NCBI GenBank assembly: GCA_002841625.1
Contig: PHAG01000012.1
Span: 1-64,000, forward strand
From: Firmicutes bacterium HGW-Firmicutes-1
Lineage (GTDB): Bacteria > Bacillota > Clostridia > Lachnospirales > Vallitaleaceae
Length of the DNA stretch: 64,000 bases
Direction: 5' to 3'
Shown piece after piece: positions 18,201 through 26,859 of this stretch (within the stretch, counting starts at the first letter, position 1; the number at the start of each line of letters is the position of its first letter). The position numbers were made by a program, and so were the translations under genes. Under the pieces are notes generated by a model. The model ran no database searches. It worked only from the letters and a program-made list of their open reading frames with translations, and was not told the origin of the DNA.

Positions 18201-18220
18201 TTAAGAAAAGTTTAAGAAAA
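18201..18220. promoter_or_regulatory. Direct repeat TTAAGAAAA, possible OmpR-type regulator site
   Basis: TTAAGAAAA occurs at 18201-18209 and 18212-18220, one helical turn (11 bases) apart, upstream of the D,D-carboxypeptidase gene. Tandem half-sites at this spacing are typical for OmpR/PhoB-type regulators. TATAAT lies ~30 bases downstream. No such regulator gene is in the window. Confidence 0.4.
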
Positions 18221-18291
18221 ACCATCAGTTTAATTTTATTATTGTATATTATAATCGAAAGGTACAACAATGAAACTGAGGGAGAATACTT

Positions 18292-19281
18292 ATGAAGAAA
18301 AGGATATTGATATTATTCCTGATTATGATGGTGCTAACATTAGGCAATTATACACTTGAAGATCAAATAGGTGGTAAAGAAAAGACTGATAATCATGTAT
18401 ATTCAACCAGTACCTCTGAAGTAGCAGACGAATTAACTGCGAATCATCCTGCTAACAAACAGATAAACAGTAATTTTGATGAGGATTTAATCTGTGAAAG
18501 TGCTATTTTAATTGATGAGAGTTCGGGAGAAGTATTATTTGAAAAAGAAGCATTAAAAAAAATGTATCCAGCAAGTACAACAAAAATCTTAACAGCACTT
18601 TTGTTTATGAATATGGGTAACAATAGTGATTTGATTGTTGTAGGTGATGAAATAAATAGAGTAGCAGTAGATGCTAGTAAAGCAGGTCTTAATCATGATG
18701 AACAGATATCGTACAAGGATTTATTAAGTGCTCTAATGATCCCGTCTGGGAATGATGCTGCCTATGTAATTGCTAAGTATATAGGTGCCCAACAAGTAGG
18801 AGAAATAGACTCTAATGTTGCTTTAGAGAGTTTTATTACACTGATGAATACATATGGTGAGGATTTGGGGTTAAAAAACTCTCATTTTGAGAATCCTGAT
18901 GGTTATCATAATGATAAACATTATTCTTGTTCCTATGATCTAGCAATAATTACTAAGGAAGCAATGAAATATGATTTGTTTCGGAAAATTGTAAATACCT
19001 CATATTACGATATGTTAGAGACAAATCAACTCAATAAAACCGAAGGGGGAACTAGAAGTTGGATCAATACGAATCAATTGCTATTTGAAGGGACTGATTA
19101 TTATTTTGAATTTGCAACAGGTGTAAAGACAGGTTTTACAGACCAAGCCGGGTATTGTTTGGTATCATCAGCAACTTATGACGGTAGAAGTGTTATTGCA
19201 GTAGTGTTAAATAGTACTGAAAATGGTCGTTATGAGGACGGTATTAAGCTATTGAGGTATGGGTTGGATTCTACGAATTAA
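18292..19281 (+). CDS. D-alanyl-D-alanine carboxypeptidase (S11 family)
   Basis: A 329-residue secreted or anchored low-molecular-weight PBP that trims the terminal D-Ala of peptidoglycan stems. The N-terminal hydrophobic segment is a signal or anchor, followed by a ~50-residue linker. Catalytic motifs are YPASTTKILTALL (SxxK), PSGNDAAYV (SxN) and GVKTGFTDQAGY (KTG). The C-terminal PBP5-type domain that normally follows the catalytic domain is absent, giving a DacF/VanY-like minimal enzyme. It follows the BlaI-controlled genes but has its own promoter region. Confidence 0.88.
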   Translation: MKKRILILFLIMMVLTLGNYTLEDQIGGKEKTDNHVYSTSTSEVADELTANHPANKQINSNFDEDLICESAILIDESSGEVLFEKEALKKMYPASTTKILTALLFMNMGNNSDLIVVGDEINRVAVDASKAGLNHDEQISYKDLLSALMIPSGNDAAYVIAKYIGAQQVGEIDSNVALESFITLMNTYGEDLGLKNSHFENPDGYHNDKHYSCSYDLAIITKEAMKYDLFRKIVNTSYYDMLETNQLNKTEGGTRSWINTNQLLFEGTDYYFEFATGVKTGFTDQAGYCLVSSATYDGRSVIAVVLNSTENGRYEDGIKLLRYGLDSTN

Positions 19282-19304
19282 TATTTTGAATGTGTTTCAT
19301 TAAC

Positions 19305-19349
19305 AATTTATAGTTCTGATAATTCTTTAATCACCAATAACTATAAATT
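19305..19349. repeat. Perfect 11-bp inverted repeat downstream of the carboxypeptidase gene
   Basis: AATTTATAGTT (19305-19315) is inverted at AACTATAAATT (19339-19349) with a 23-base loop. There is no T-run after it. It could stabilise the mRNA 3' end. Confidence 0.5.
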
Positions 19350-19407
19350 CGTTAAAATATTGTATCTTCATTATTGATGAAAATGTATTGAATATGTGAT
19401 AGCGAGA

Positions 19408-19444
19408 GAAAGGCTTATAAGTTAAATTTATAGGTCTTTCTTTT
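19408..19444 (+). terminator. Terminator of the carboxypeptidase gene
   Basis: GAAAGGCTTATAA pairs along its length (two G-U) with TTTATAGGTCTTTC, and TTTT follows. Confidence 0.75.
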
Positions 19445-19734
19445 GCTATGGTTGCCACCAAAAAGGCAGTAGATGACTTTGCTTTTCAAAAATTTACTCA
19501 TGAAAATGTAGAGCAGACATAAAAAGAAATAAAGTAAAGTAAAAGTAAATACATTAAAAATATGGAAAAACAGCAACATAAATGGTATAATATACTAGTG
19601 ATTTTTAATAGACTAATTGTTTCGACATTTTAATATACTAAAAAATTAAGGTTAAATTTGTGAGCAAGATATGGAATAGCTGGAACCAGCTCCGAAGAGG
19701 GGTATAACAAAAAGAAAAGAATTGGAGGAGTAAC
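19445..19734. other. Gene-free stretch with a short coding remnant
   Basis: A 24-codon frame starting at 19449 (MVATKKAVDDFAFQKFTHEN...) has no ribosome binding site and looks like the end of a lost gene. Apart from the AT-rich leader before the SLH gene I see nothing else. Confidence 0.4.
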
Positions 19735-21246
19735 ATGATGAAAAAAATATTAACAGCATTTTTAATTATGACATTAGTTATCGGAACAATGCTTATGCCT
19801 GCAGTGGCAGAAACAACAACCCCTACAACGATTAGTCCACCACAGTACTTTGGCGCATACCCATATATTGGAGAGCACTTTACATTTACAATCAGTGCAC
19901 CTGATGATATGAGGGCATATATAGAAGCTGGAACCATGCCAGGTTATACAGATACCCAAATAGATTATAAAATGGGAAATGGTGATTGGCATTACACTAG
20001 TGATTGGGATACTGCAGGAAGAAGTCTTAAAAATACCTTTAGATTTTCATTTATTAAGGACAAAACATATATTGCTCATGGCAGGGATAGTTTAATCGTA
20101 CTATTTCCGGATGATACTGCTAGTCTACAATCCTTGAAAGATAAAGGTTGGGACTGGAATTATTTTAAAACGAATCCAATTTCCTTTAGAGCCAGGTTTG
20201 TTTCATCTTTTGACAATGGGGTAACTTTCGTCTATTCAGATTGGTCAAATACCTTTGTTCTTTCAGATAAGGTTGACTATAACCCTATAGAGCTTATGAA
20301 GCATGCACCAACGCTAACCACAGCGGCCGTAGAAAAGAATTCTGGCGGTATGCCATTCTTAAATATTAAGATTGGTAGGTTGCCTGGAGAAGTGCAATCT
20401 TTGAATTCTATGACGGGAGAAAGCGTATGGACAGAAATCTGGATGAGAAAGTTAGGAGATAAGGAGTTTAAAAAAATAAATAGCTCATTTTTCTCAAACG
20501 AGTATTTATTGATCGGTGTAATGGATTACTTTGATAAAACGTTGGCAAATTATGATTCTGAGAGTTATGAAGTGAAAATCAGATTTAGTCTTGACATGAG
20601 AAAACTACCGTTTGAAAATAATTCAAATACCATTTATAGTCCGTACTCGAATATAATTTCCCATAATATGCCTGCTTGGAGTGAGGCATCTGCGTGGGCA
20701 ACAGATGAGCTTAAAAAAGCCGAGGACAAAGGATTGATTCCCGATATATTAAAGGGAGAGGACTTAACTAAACCAATTAACAGAGAAGAGTTTGCAGAGC
20801 TAGCTGTTTTGCTTTATGAAAAAACAACGAGTAAAGCAAGTATTCCGCTTACTCCAAATCCATTTACTGATACAAATAACCCTCAGATTTTGAAGGCAGC
20901 TAAATTAGAGATTACTTTCGGTACCTCATCAACAACATTTACGCCAGCTAAGCTAATTAATCGTGAAGAATGTAGTGCTATGCTGTTTAGGACAATGAAT
21001 GCAATTACACCAGATGGTGATTATAATATTGACGGAATAAAAGATTTTCCAGACCAAAAGGATATTTCAGAATGGGCTATTGTTGCAACAAAATATATGT
21101 CTAAGTTAGGTATCATTGAAGGTGATTCCCAAGGTAAATTTATGCCTAAGGCAACGACAACAGCACAACAAGCTTCAGCCTACGGTATGGCAACAAGAGA
21201 ACAAGCAATTATAATGTCAGGCAGGACGTTTGATGCAATTAAGTAA
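19735..21246 (+). CDS. Secreted protein with C-terminal SLH domains
   Basis: A 503-residue protein with a signal peptide (KKILTAFLIMTLVIGTML, cleavage near AVAET). Residues ~30-315 are a beta-rich region of unknown function, containing two fibronectin-like halves. From ~320 there are three SLH-type repeats: WATDELKKAEDKGLIPD with INREEFAELAVLLYE, a shorter second unit with LINREECSAML, and WAIVATKYMSKLGIIEGD with a final TREQAIIM. SLH triplets anchor proteins to pyruvylated wall polymer. The second repeat is shortened. It starts after GGAGGAGTAAC and has no operon partner. Confidence 0.85.
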   Translation: MMKKILTAFLIMTLVIGTMLMPAVAETTTPTTISPPQYFGAYPYIGEHFTFTISAPDDMRAYIEAGTMPGYTDTQIDYKMGNGDWHYTSDWDTAGRSLKNTFRFSFIKDKTYIAHGRDSLIVLFPDDTASLQSLKDKGWDWNYFKTNPISFRARFVSSFDNGVTFVYSDWSNTFVLSDKVDYNPIELMKHAPTLTTAAVEKNSGGMPFLNIKIGRLPGEVQSLNSMTGESVWTEIWMRKLGDKEFKKINSSFFSNEYLLIGVMDYFDKTLANYDSESYEVKIRFSLDMRKLPFENNSNTIYSPYSNIISHNMPAWSEASAWATDELKKAEDKGLIPDILKGEDLTKPINREEFAELAVLLYEKTTSKASIPLTPNPFTDTNNPQILKAAKLEITFGTSSTTFTPAKLINREECSAMLFRTMNAITPDGDYNIDGIKDFPDQKDISEWAIVATKYMSKLGIIEGDSQGKFMPKATTTAQQASAYGMATREQAIIMSGRTFDAIK

Positions 21247-21436
21247 ACAGGTATAGGGTTTTTTATCCTCGAAAGTGGGGGATCGGTTATTTTACCACTC
21301 CAGTTGATTATCTTACCTAACTTAAGATGATAAAAAATCGTTTGGTTATACCACTGCAAAAAATCTGTATATAGAAGAGAATGAATGGGTTAAGAATGTG
21401 AATGGTACTATAAGGTCGAAATTTTTAACTATAACA

Positions 21437-21468
21437 CAAAAACCGTGTTCTTAAGAATACGGTTTTTG
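21437..21468. terminator. Bidirectional hairpin between the SLH gene and the tRNA-Gly copy
   Basis: CAAAAACCGT and ACGGTTTTTG form a 10-bp stem around TTCTTAAGAA. T-rich flanks in both directions suit termination of the SLH gene and of the minus-strand tRNA gene. Confidence 0.75.
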
Positions 21469-21474
21469 TTATGA

Positions 21475-21546
21475 AGCACAAGAAGAGACTCAAACTCGCG
21501 ACCCTCTCCTTGGCAAGGAGATGCTCTACCACTGAGCCACTTGCGA
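21475..21546 (-). tRNA. Decayed tRNA-Gly (GCC)
   Basis: Minus strand: 72 nt with D arm, anticodon arm (stem TCTCC/GGAGA, loop TTGCCAA, anticodon GCC) and T arm. Compared with the intact copy at 48367-48438, it has an acceptor mismatch at position 1:72, a T-stem mismatch and a changed T loop (TTTGAGT for TTCGAGT). It may still fold, but it looks like a degenerating duplicate. No CCA is encoded. Confidence 0.7.
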
Positions 21547-21997
21547 ATATCTTCCGAAGAAGTTATACAGATATATCTATTGGATGCAGTTGAGGGCTTC
21601 TATATGTCAATTTTGGGGAAATGGAATTGCCCAACTTTTCTTGATGAGTTTTAAAAAAAATATTATTTAGAGTTACAGATAAAAATATTACTATTTTATA
21701 GTCCAGCTAAGAATTGTCAATAAGAAATAGTGCAAAGTTTGAAATACTCATTCCTTGATAAAAAGGTAAATTTTAATAGACTTTTTGACATTTCGTCAAA
21801 TGGCTGGTGCGTTTGAAGCAATTATGAAGTTTGGAAAACAACCTTACGAAGGAGTGAGATAGTATTCAGAAAAGAAATTTTATAGAAGAATAGATCTACA
21901 CGTCGAAAAGTCAACAGTAAGTAATAATGTAATTTGCCAACATCTTTAACCACTTAACAAACATTGATCGCTATAACGAAAAAAAATTGATTAAATA
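21547..21997. other. Gene-free AT-rich stretch before the agr promoter
   Basis: About 450 bases with no reading frame that has a ribosome binding site. It lies between the decayed tRNA-Gly and the agr promoter, at the left edge of the biosynthetic island. I see no integrase remnant. Confidence 0.4.
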
Positions 21998-22026
21998 TTG
22001 CATAAATATGAAATATAGTATATAAT
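21998..22026 (+). promoter_or_regulatory. Predicted promoter of agrA-agrC
   Basis: TTGCAT (21998-22003) and TATAAT (22021-22026) are exactly 17 bases apart. Transcription would start near 22033, leaving a leader of ~190 bases before agrA. Confidence 0.6.
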
Positions 22027-22032
22027 TTTATT

Positions 22033-22225
22033 ATAGTGTATAAAGAGATGACTTAGGGAGAGGGTTAGTGACAATTTAAGACTTTTTGATAATTAAGGGA
22101 ATATAATGTTCCCTTAATTTAAAAGATGCCCTCATCTTAGCAGCAGATACATTTGTTAAACAAATAACAAGTGGTTTTTTGTTGATATTACTGAGGGTAT
22201 TATTGTTTTAAAGGGGGATATAAAG
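22033..22225 (+). promoter_or_regulatory. Structured leader of agrA
   Basis: The leader has a perfect 11-bp hairpin, AATTAAGGGAA / TTCCCTTAATT (22091-22119), then a larger fold in which ATGCCCTCA (22127-22135) can pair with TGAGGGTAT (22192-22200) just before the ribosome binding site GGGGGATA. No T-run follows the first hairpin, so it is not a simple terminator. It does not match a riboswitch class I know. Confidence 0.4.
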
Positions 22226-22957
22226 ATGAAATTCTACTTCGCTTTATGTGATGATGAAAAAGAACATTTGTTAATTTTACATGAAAAAATTGCGAATATT
22301 ATGGAAGAAAATGATTATGAAGTTATTGTTAACGGGTATGAATCAGGACAAGAACTTATTAATTGCATAAAAAACCGGATTAACAAGTATCACATTATAT
22401 TTCTAGACATACAAATGACGGAAACAAATGGCATAGAAACTGGTAAAAGAATTAGGGAGCTTAATAAAAATATAATCATTATTTACATTACGGGGTTTAT
22501 GGATTATTCGATAAATGCATTTGAGATAAGAGCATTCGATTATATACTTAAACCAATTAATACAAATAAATTAAAAAAAGCAATATTAGATGCTATTGTT
22601 CGCATTGAATTATTTGAGAATCAGCAAAGGAATATAGAACAATTTCTTACATTAAGTTATAACAAAGAGATTCTTAATATAAGACTAGAAGATATTATTT
22701 ACATAGAGAAGATTAAAAATAAGAGCATTATTATATGTGGTGAAGAAAAATATGAAGTGTATGATAGCTTATGTAATATTAAAAAGAAATTAAATGAAAA
22801 CATATTTATTCAACCACATCAAGGATATATAATTAATAAGAATAAAATAAACCACTATAAAAACCAGCAGCTTACACTTACCTCCAAATATATAGTACCA
22901 GTGAGTAAAAACAATATAAATACTATAAGAAAAGCTTTTTTTGAAAGTTTAAGGTGA
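22226..22957 (+). CDS. agrA: AgrA-like response regulator (REC-LytTR)
   Basis: A 243-residue regulator. The receiver domain (1-125) has the acidic pair in LCDDEKEH, the phospho-acceptor Asp in IIFLDIQM and Lys in DYILKPI. The LytTR DNA-binding domain (140-243) includes LEDIIYIEKIKNKSIII and FIQPHQGYIINKNKI. Proteins of this type activate promoters with paired short direct repeats after phosphorylation by AgrC. It is followed three to six bases later by the kinase gene, and AgrB/AgrD lie ~3 kb downstream, so it should be the regulator of this locus. Confidence 0.9.
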   Translation: MKFYFALCDDEKEHLLILHEKIANIMEENDYEVIVNGYESGQELINCIKNRINKYHIIFLDIQMTETNGIETGKRIRELNKNIIIIYITGFMDYSINAFEIRAFDYILKPINTNKLKKAILDAIVRIELFENQQRNIEQFLTLSYNKEILNIRLEDIIYIEKIKNKSIIICGEEKYEVYDSLCNIKKKLNENIFIQPHQGYIINKNKINHYKNQQLTLTSKYIVPVSKNNINTIRKAFFESLR

Positions 22958-22963
22958 TGTTTG

Positions 22964-24274
22964 ATGGATATGATTTGGGAGTTTATTAATTTTACAGTAA
23001 ATATAGTAGAAACAGTAATTATTTTTAAATATGTGGAGACGTTTTTTGTAAAAAAGTATACTGAAAATAAAAATTGGATATGGATTACTATAATAAGCAT
23101 TTTATCATATTCGATATGCAATATTAGTGAAAACTTTTTATGGAAGTTTATGCTATACATTATTATACTGTTATTTGTTGTTATCTTATTTGAAGGAAAC
23201 ATTGGCAAGAAATTGGTAGTATGGCTTAGTTTGTTAATTGGTGTAATTGCTATTGAAAATATTGCTGTACTTATATTAATGGTACTTTTTAATCAACCAG
23301 TAATAGTTTTTATAGATAATACTATCTTTCGTCTGGTTGCTATTTTAATTTCAAAAATCTCTCTATATTTCTTAATCTTAGGGTATGTAAATCGAAAAGA
23401 GCATAGATTATTAGAAGTAAAAAATAAGTCGTTTGTCGTGACCTTAGTAGCTTTGTTTTTTGTGAATATAATAGTAATTATGGTATTGGTGTTAATGGTT
23501 TATAAGAAAGTTAATACTCAAGATAATTTAATGAATATAATGGTGTTCAGTTGTGCAATGATTTGCATATTAGCAATTTGCATTTATGAAAGTATGCTGA
23601 AACAAAATAATGAGCAAATGGATATTCGGTTACTTAGCCAACAAAAAGATTTGCAATATAAATATGTTAATGCTATCGAAACTTCGATAGATGAAATGAA
23701 ACGTATAAAGCATGATTTTTCTAATCATATGATGTGCATCATGGGGTATCTTGAGACTAATAAATACAGTGATCTAAAGAAATATTTAACAAAGCTATTT
23801 AATCCTATAGAAAATACTGATGAGATTATTGTTACTGGTCATCCTGTTATTTCTTCTATGATATACTCAAAGATCATAGAAGCTAAGAAAGGAAATATTA
23901 AGATAAAATTGGCAACTAGTTTTGAGTCATTAATAAATATTGAAGATATAGATTTATGCATTCTTATTGGAAACATATTAGACAACGCTATTGAGGCATG
24001 CATGCATGTTGAAGAAGATAAAAGAGAAATCATGCTATGTATTCAAACAAAATGCGATTGGTTCTTAATTGATTGTATAAATAGAACGAAGAATCAAATT
24101 TTTGTAAGAAAAGGAAGCATTATAAAGACAAGCAAAGAAGATAAGGTAAACCATGGAATAGGTTTGAGAAATGTTGAGTCAATAGTCAAAAAACATAAAG
24201 GGGAAATAGCTATTGATATAATTGAAGGAAATTATATTATTAAAGTAACTATGATTAATGATTACGTCAATTGA
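22964..24274 (+). CDS. agrC: AgrC-like GHKL sensor histidine kinase
   Basis: A 436-residue membrane kinase. Residues 1-215 hold about six or seven membrane segments forming the peptide sensor. The cytoplasmic part has the H-box MKRIKHDFSNHMMCIMGYLE, the N-box GNILDNAIEAC, and the G-box NHGIGLRNVESIVKKHKGEI of the GHKL/AgrC type. It senses an extracellular autoinducer peptide and phosphorylates AgrA. The start at 22964 follows AAGGTGATG and lies seven bases after the agrA stop. A T-rich terminator follows. Confidence 0.9.
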   Translation: MDMIWEFINFTVNIVETVIIFKYVETFFVKKYTENKNWIWITIISILSYSICNISENFLWKFMLYIIILLFVVILFEGNIGKKLVVWLSLLIGVIAIENIAVLILMVLFNQPVIVFIDNTIFRLVAILISKISLYFLILGYVNRKEHRLLEVKNKSFVVTLVALFFVNIIVIMVLVLMVYKKVNTQDNLMNIMVFSCAMICILAICIYESMLKQNNEQMDIRLLSQQKDLQYKYVNAIETSIDEMKRIKHDFSNHMMCIMGYLETNKYSDLKKYLTKLFNPIENTDEIIVTGHPVISSMIYSKIIEAKKGNIKIKLATSFESLINIEDIDLCILIGNILDNAIEACMHVEEDKREIMLCIQTKCDWFLIDCINRTKNQIFVRKGSIIKTSKEDKVNHGIGLRNVESIVKKHKGEIAIDIIEGNYIIKVTMINDYVN

Positions 24275-24316
24275 AACTTTTGTCATAAATCAGCTAATCA
24301 TCATGAGTTGAAGTCC

Positions 24317-24350
24317 AATCACCACATGGTGATTGTTTTTTTTTGTTTTT
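24317..24350 (+). terminator. Terminator after agrC
   Basis: The stem AATCACCA-CA-TGGTGATT is followed by a long T-run. It separates agrAC from the genes that follow, so those need their own promoter, plausibly the AgrA target. Confidence 0.9.
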
Positions 24351-24450
24351 TTTAATAAAATGCATTTAGAGTAAATAAAAGAAGGGACTAGTAGTAACTT
24401 CAGTTATGTAATATAAATTAGCCATTTTATAAAATAGGAGGTGAAATAGT

Positions 24451-25593
24451 TTGAATATTAACTTATCTGTTCCAATGGTTTATGAAGAAGATTATGTTAA
24501 GAAGATAATAGAGCTAAACAAGAACAGAAAAAAAATTACTACAAAAATATATGAAGTATATGGTTCGCTGAAAGAAGATATTATTGGCAATTTGAGACCT
24601 GCTGAAACACTAAAAGATGTCAGCAAAGAAAAAATGAAAGAACTAATTGATGTTTTGCACAGTAATAATATCAAGTTTAATTATACTATGAATGCTACGG
24701 TTTCTGATGGGCGTGAATATAGTTCTGGGGGAAGAAAGGAAATACTTAAGTTTATTGATTCGTTAATTAGAATAGGAATTGATAGCTTTACAATTACATC
24801 TCCATATTTAATTAGATTGATAAAAGAACATTTTAAAGATGCGAATATTACAGCATCAATATGTAATGAAATTGATACTGTGCAAAAGGCGAAACAGTTT
24901 GAAGATATTGGTGTTAGCTGTATTGTTTTAAATAGAGATATTAATAGAGATTTTAAAATGCTTAAATCAATTAAAGAAAAGAATAATTGTGACATAAAAG
25001 TATTATGTACAACACCATGTATATATAGATGTATGGATGTTTACTATCATTCAAATTTATCATCAACTATGTCAAACGAATTGAAAAAAGCAATGAAGAT
25101 TTCTACTAAAGAGTTTTCACATACATCTGTTAATTGTTTGTATAAAAAAATAAATAATTTATATGAAAATATCAAATCGCCATGGATAAGACCAGAAGAT
25201 ATGAAATACTATGCTGAAATCGGAATAAACTATTTCAAAATTGATGGAAGAGATAAAACAGCTGAATATAATCTTGATGTTATAAAATCATATCTGGATG
25301 AATGTTTCGAAGGTAACCTGCTATATTTGATGAATGATGGGTATCCAAAAGATATGATCCAAATTGCAAATAAGTTAGATGTTGCTTATTTAAAAATGGG
25401 AATCAATAATAGTTCTTTAAATTCTTTTTTACAACCATTTGTTAATGGAAGCATGAATTGCAGAGATGGATGTGATATTTGTAAATATTGTGAAAAAATT
25501 GCGGAAAAAGAAGTTAAAGTAAATGAAGAATGGAGAGATATATTTTTGCAATATTTAAAGTGCGAAAATAGAAGGAGATTAGAAGCTAATTAA
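24451..25593 (+). CDS. U32-type (UbiU/UbiV-like) Fe-S protein
   Basis: A 380-residue protein of the U32 'peptidase' superfamily, a TIM barrel with a Cys-ligated 4Fe-4S cluster. It includes GIDSFTITSPYLIRLIKEHF and DIGVSCIVLNRDINRD, then Cys at CTTPCIYRCMD, and a C-terminal CRDGCDICKYC cluster. Known relatives (UbiU/V, RlhA, TrhP) hydroxylate ubiquinone precursors or RNA without oxygen. A hydroxylation of a cluster intermediate or of the cluster tRNA is possible but inferred. It starts at TTG 24451, seven bases after AGGAGGTG. It is the first gene after the agrC terminator. Confidence 0.7.
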   Translation: MNINLSVPMVYEEDYVKKIIELNKNRKKITTKIYEVYGSLKEDIIGNLRPAETLKDVSKEKMKELIDVLHSNNIKFNYTMNATVSDGREYSSGGRKEILKFIDSLIRIGIDSFTITSPYLIRLIKEHFKDANITASICNEIDTVQKAKQFEDIGVSCIVLNRDINRDFKMLKSIKEKNNCDIKVLCTTPCIYRCMDVYYHSNLSSTMSNELKKAMKISTKEFSHTSVNCLYKKINNLYENIKSPWIRPEDMKYYAEIGINYFKIDGRDKTAEYNLDVIKSYLDECFEGNLLYLMNDGYPKDMIQIANKLDVAYLKMGINNSSLNSFLQPFVNGSMNCRDGCDICKYCEKIAEKEVKVNEEWRDIFLQYLKCENRRRLEAN

Positions 25594-25729
25594 TATATCT
25601 CAAATTCACATCTAAGAAAAACAATGCTATCTTTGTTAAACGGATAAACTACATAAGATATACAAGATATAACGGCTATTAAAAAAACATGTATTGTATT
25701 GTTACTTAATTTAAATGAGGGGTAGGAAT

Positions 25730-25939
25730 ATGAAATTTACATTTGAAAGAACATTGAATGATGTATTGAATGATGATGATGCAAAGAAAATATTAGTTAA
25801 TCATTTAGGAGGATTAGTTGATGATCCAATAGTAGAAATGGTAAGAAGTAGAACATTGAAAGAAGTTGTAATGATGGCGGGGAGCTTGATTCCAGAGGAT
25901 ATAATCAAGTTAATTGAAAAAGAGTTAAACGATTTATAG
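25730..25939 (+). CDS. Small acidic helical protein of unknown function
   Basis: 69 residues, predicted wholly helical, with LNDVLNDDDAKKILVNHLGG in the first half and LIPEDIIKLIEKELNDL at the end. There is no Cys, signal peptide or membrane segment, and no carrier-type DSL motif. From memory the spacing resembles a short helical module at the ends of some secreted enzymes; this is untested. ATG 25730 is preferred because GAGGGG stands six bases upstream; an ATG at 25715 overlaps that site. It lies between the U32 gene and agrB. It could be a scaffold, a carrier or a second precursor. Confidence 0.6.
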   Translation: MKFTFERTLNDVLNDDDAKKILVNHLGGLVDDPIVEMVRSRTLKEVVMMAGSLIPEDIIKLIEKELNDL

Positions 25940-26062
25940 TAAAAAAATTAGTTCCAAAATGATATATGTTATTTTGCTTGTTACTATATTACAATTGTCT
26001 AATGGAAATGTACTGTTTTGCTTTATTCTATAGGATTCTAAGAAAATGAGAGAAGGACAATA

Positions 26063-26644
26063 ATGATTTCAAATATTTCAAGTAAATTAGCTATAGTTAT
26101 GTATAAAAATAACAACAAACAAATTGCTGATATAGAGGTTTACAAATACGGTCTAGAGTTGATGATATCTTCTATAGTAAATATGTTAGTAATGATTGGA
26201 TTATCATTAGCATTAAGTTGTTTTAAAGAAGCTATATTATATATTTTGTTTTTTGCAATTCTAAGAATTTCAGCTGGTGGATATCATGCATCTACTCATT
26301 TTAAATGCTTACTTTTGTACTCATTAATTATGTTTCCAATAATTCGTTTTATAGAAATTTTAAAAGTTGGATTAAATAGTCATTTTGTATTACTAGTGTG
26401 TTGTGTATCGATTTTTTGTGTATTTAGATATGCTCCTGTTGATTCGGAAAATAAGCCTTTGAATAAGAAAGAATATTATTTATTTAAGAAGAGTAGCAGA
26501 AATACCGTTTTAATTCAATCAACGATATTAATTCTATTAGTATTGTTAATAAATGACATATTTATTTACATATTGAGTTGTTCCGCAGGAATGTTTGTTG
26601 AATCCATTACCTTATTACCAATATTAAATCGAAGAAGGAGTTGA
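26063..26644 (+). CDS. agrB: AgrB, autoinducer-peptide processing membrane protease
   Basis: A 193-residue integral membrane Cys protease with about five membrane helices. The signature ISAGGYHASTHFKC carries catalytic His75 and Cys82, seven residues apart as in S. aureus AgrB (77 and 84). AgrB cuts the C-terminal tail off AgrD and closes the thiolactone ring. The stop overlaps the ribosome binding site of the small agrD gene, three bases downstream. Confidence 0.95.
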   Translation: MISNISSKLAIVMYKNNNKQIADIEVYKYGLELMISSIVNMLVMIGLSLALSCFKEAILYILFFAILRISAGGYHASTHFKCLLLYSLIMFPIIRFIEILKVGLNSHFVLLVCCVSIFCVFRYAPVDSENKPLNKKEYYLFKKSSRNTVLIQSTILILLVLLINDIFIYILSCSAGMFVESITLLPILNRRRS

Positions 26645-26646
26645 AA

Positions 26647-26799
26647 ATGAATATGAGATTAAAGAAATACAATGTAAAAATTTGGGCTCAATTAAGTTTG
26701 ATTGTAGTAACTATAGCGGATATGAGCTTATCGACCTGTTGTTTATGGTTATTAAACCAGCCTATATTACCAGAACAGCTAAAGAATAATAGATTGTAG
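26647..26799 (+). CDS. agrD: AgrD, autoinducer-peptide precursor (50 aa)
   Basis: A 50-residue peptide directly after agrB, with GAAGGAG upstream. An amphipathic N-terminal leader (residues 1-27) is followed by the signal region STCCLWLL and an acidic/polar tail NQPILPEQL. Counting from the second Cys (Cys32), Pro at +10 and Leu at +13 match S. aureus AgrD, so Cys32 should form a five-residue thiolactone ring Cys-Leu-Trp-Leu-Leu with an exocyclic tail of unknown length. The Cys-Cys pair is unusual. The gene is short and easily missed. Confidence 0.88.
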   Translation: MNMRLKKYNVKIWAQLSLIVVTIADMSLSTCCLWLLNQPILPEQLKNNRL

Positions 26800-26859
26800 G
26801 ATTCAAAAGAAAAGTTGATAAAAGAGAAGGATTAATGTATTTACAAGGGAGAAATTAAT

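Noticed and set aside
24492-24995. Minus-strand frames in the agr/lux region
   Set aside because: They have no ribosome binding sites and lie opposite well-supported genes; AT-rich coding sequence produces such shadows.
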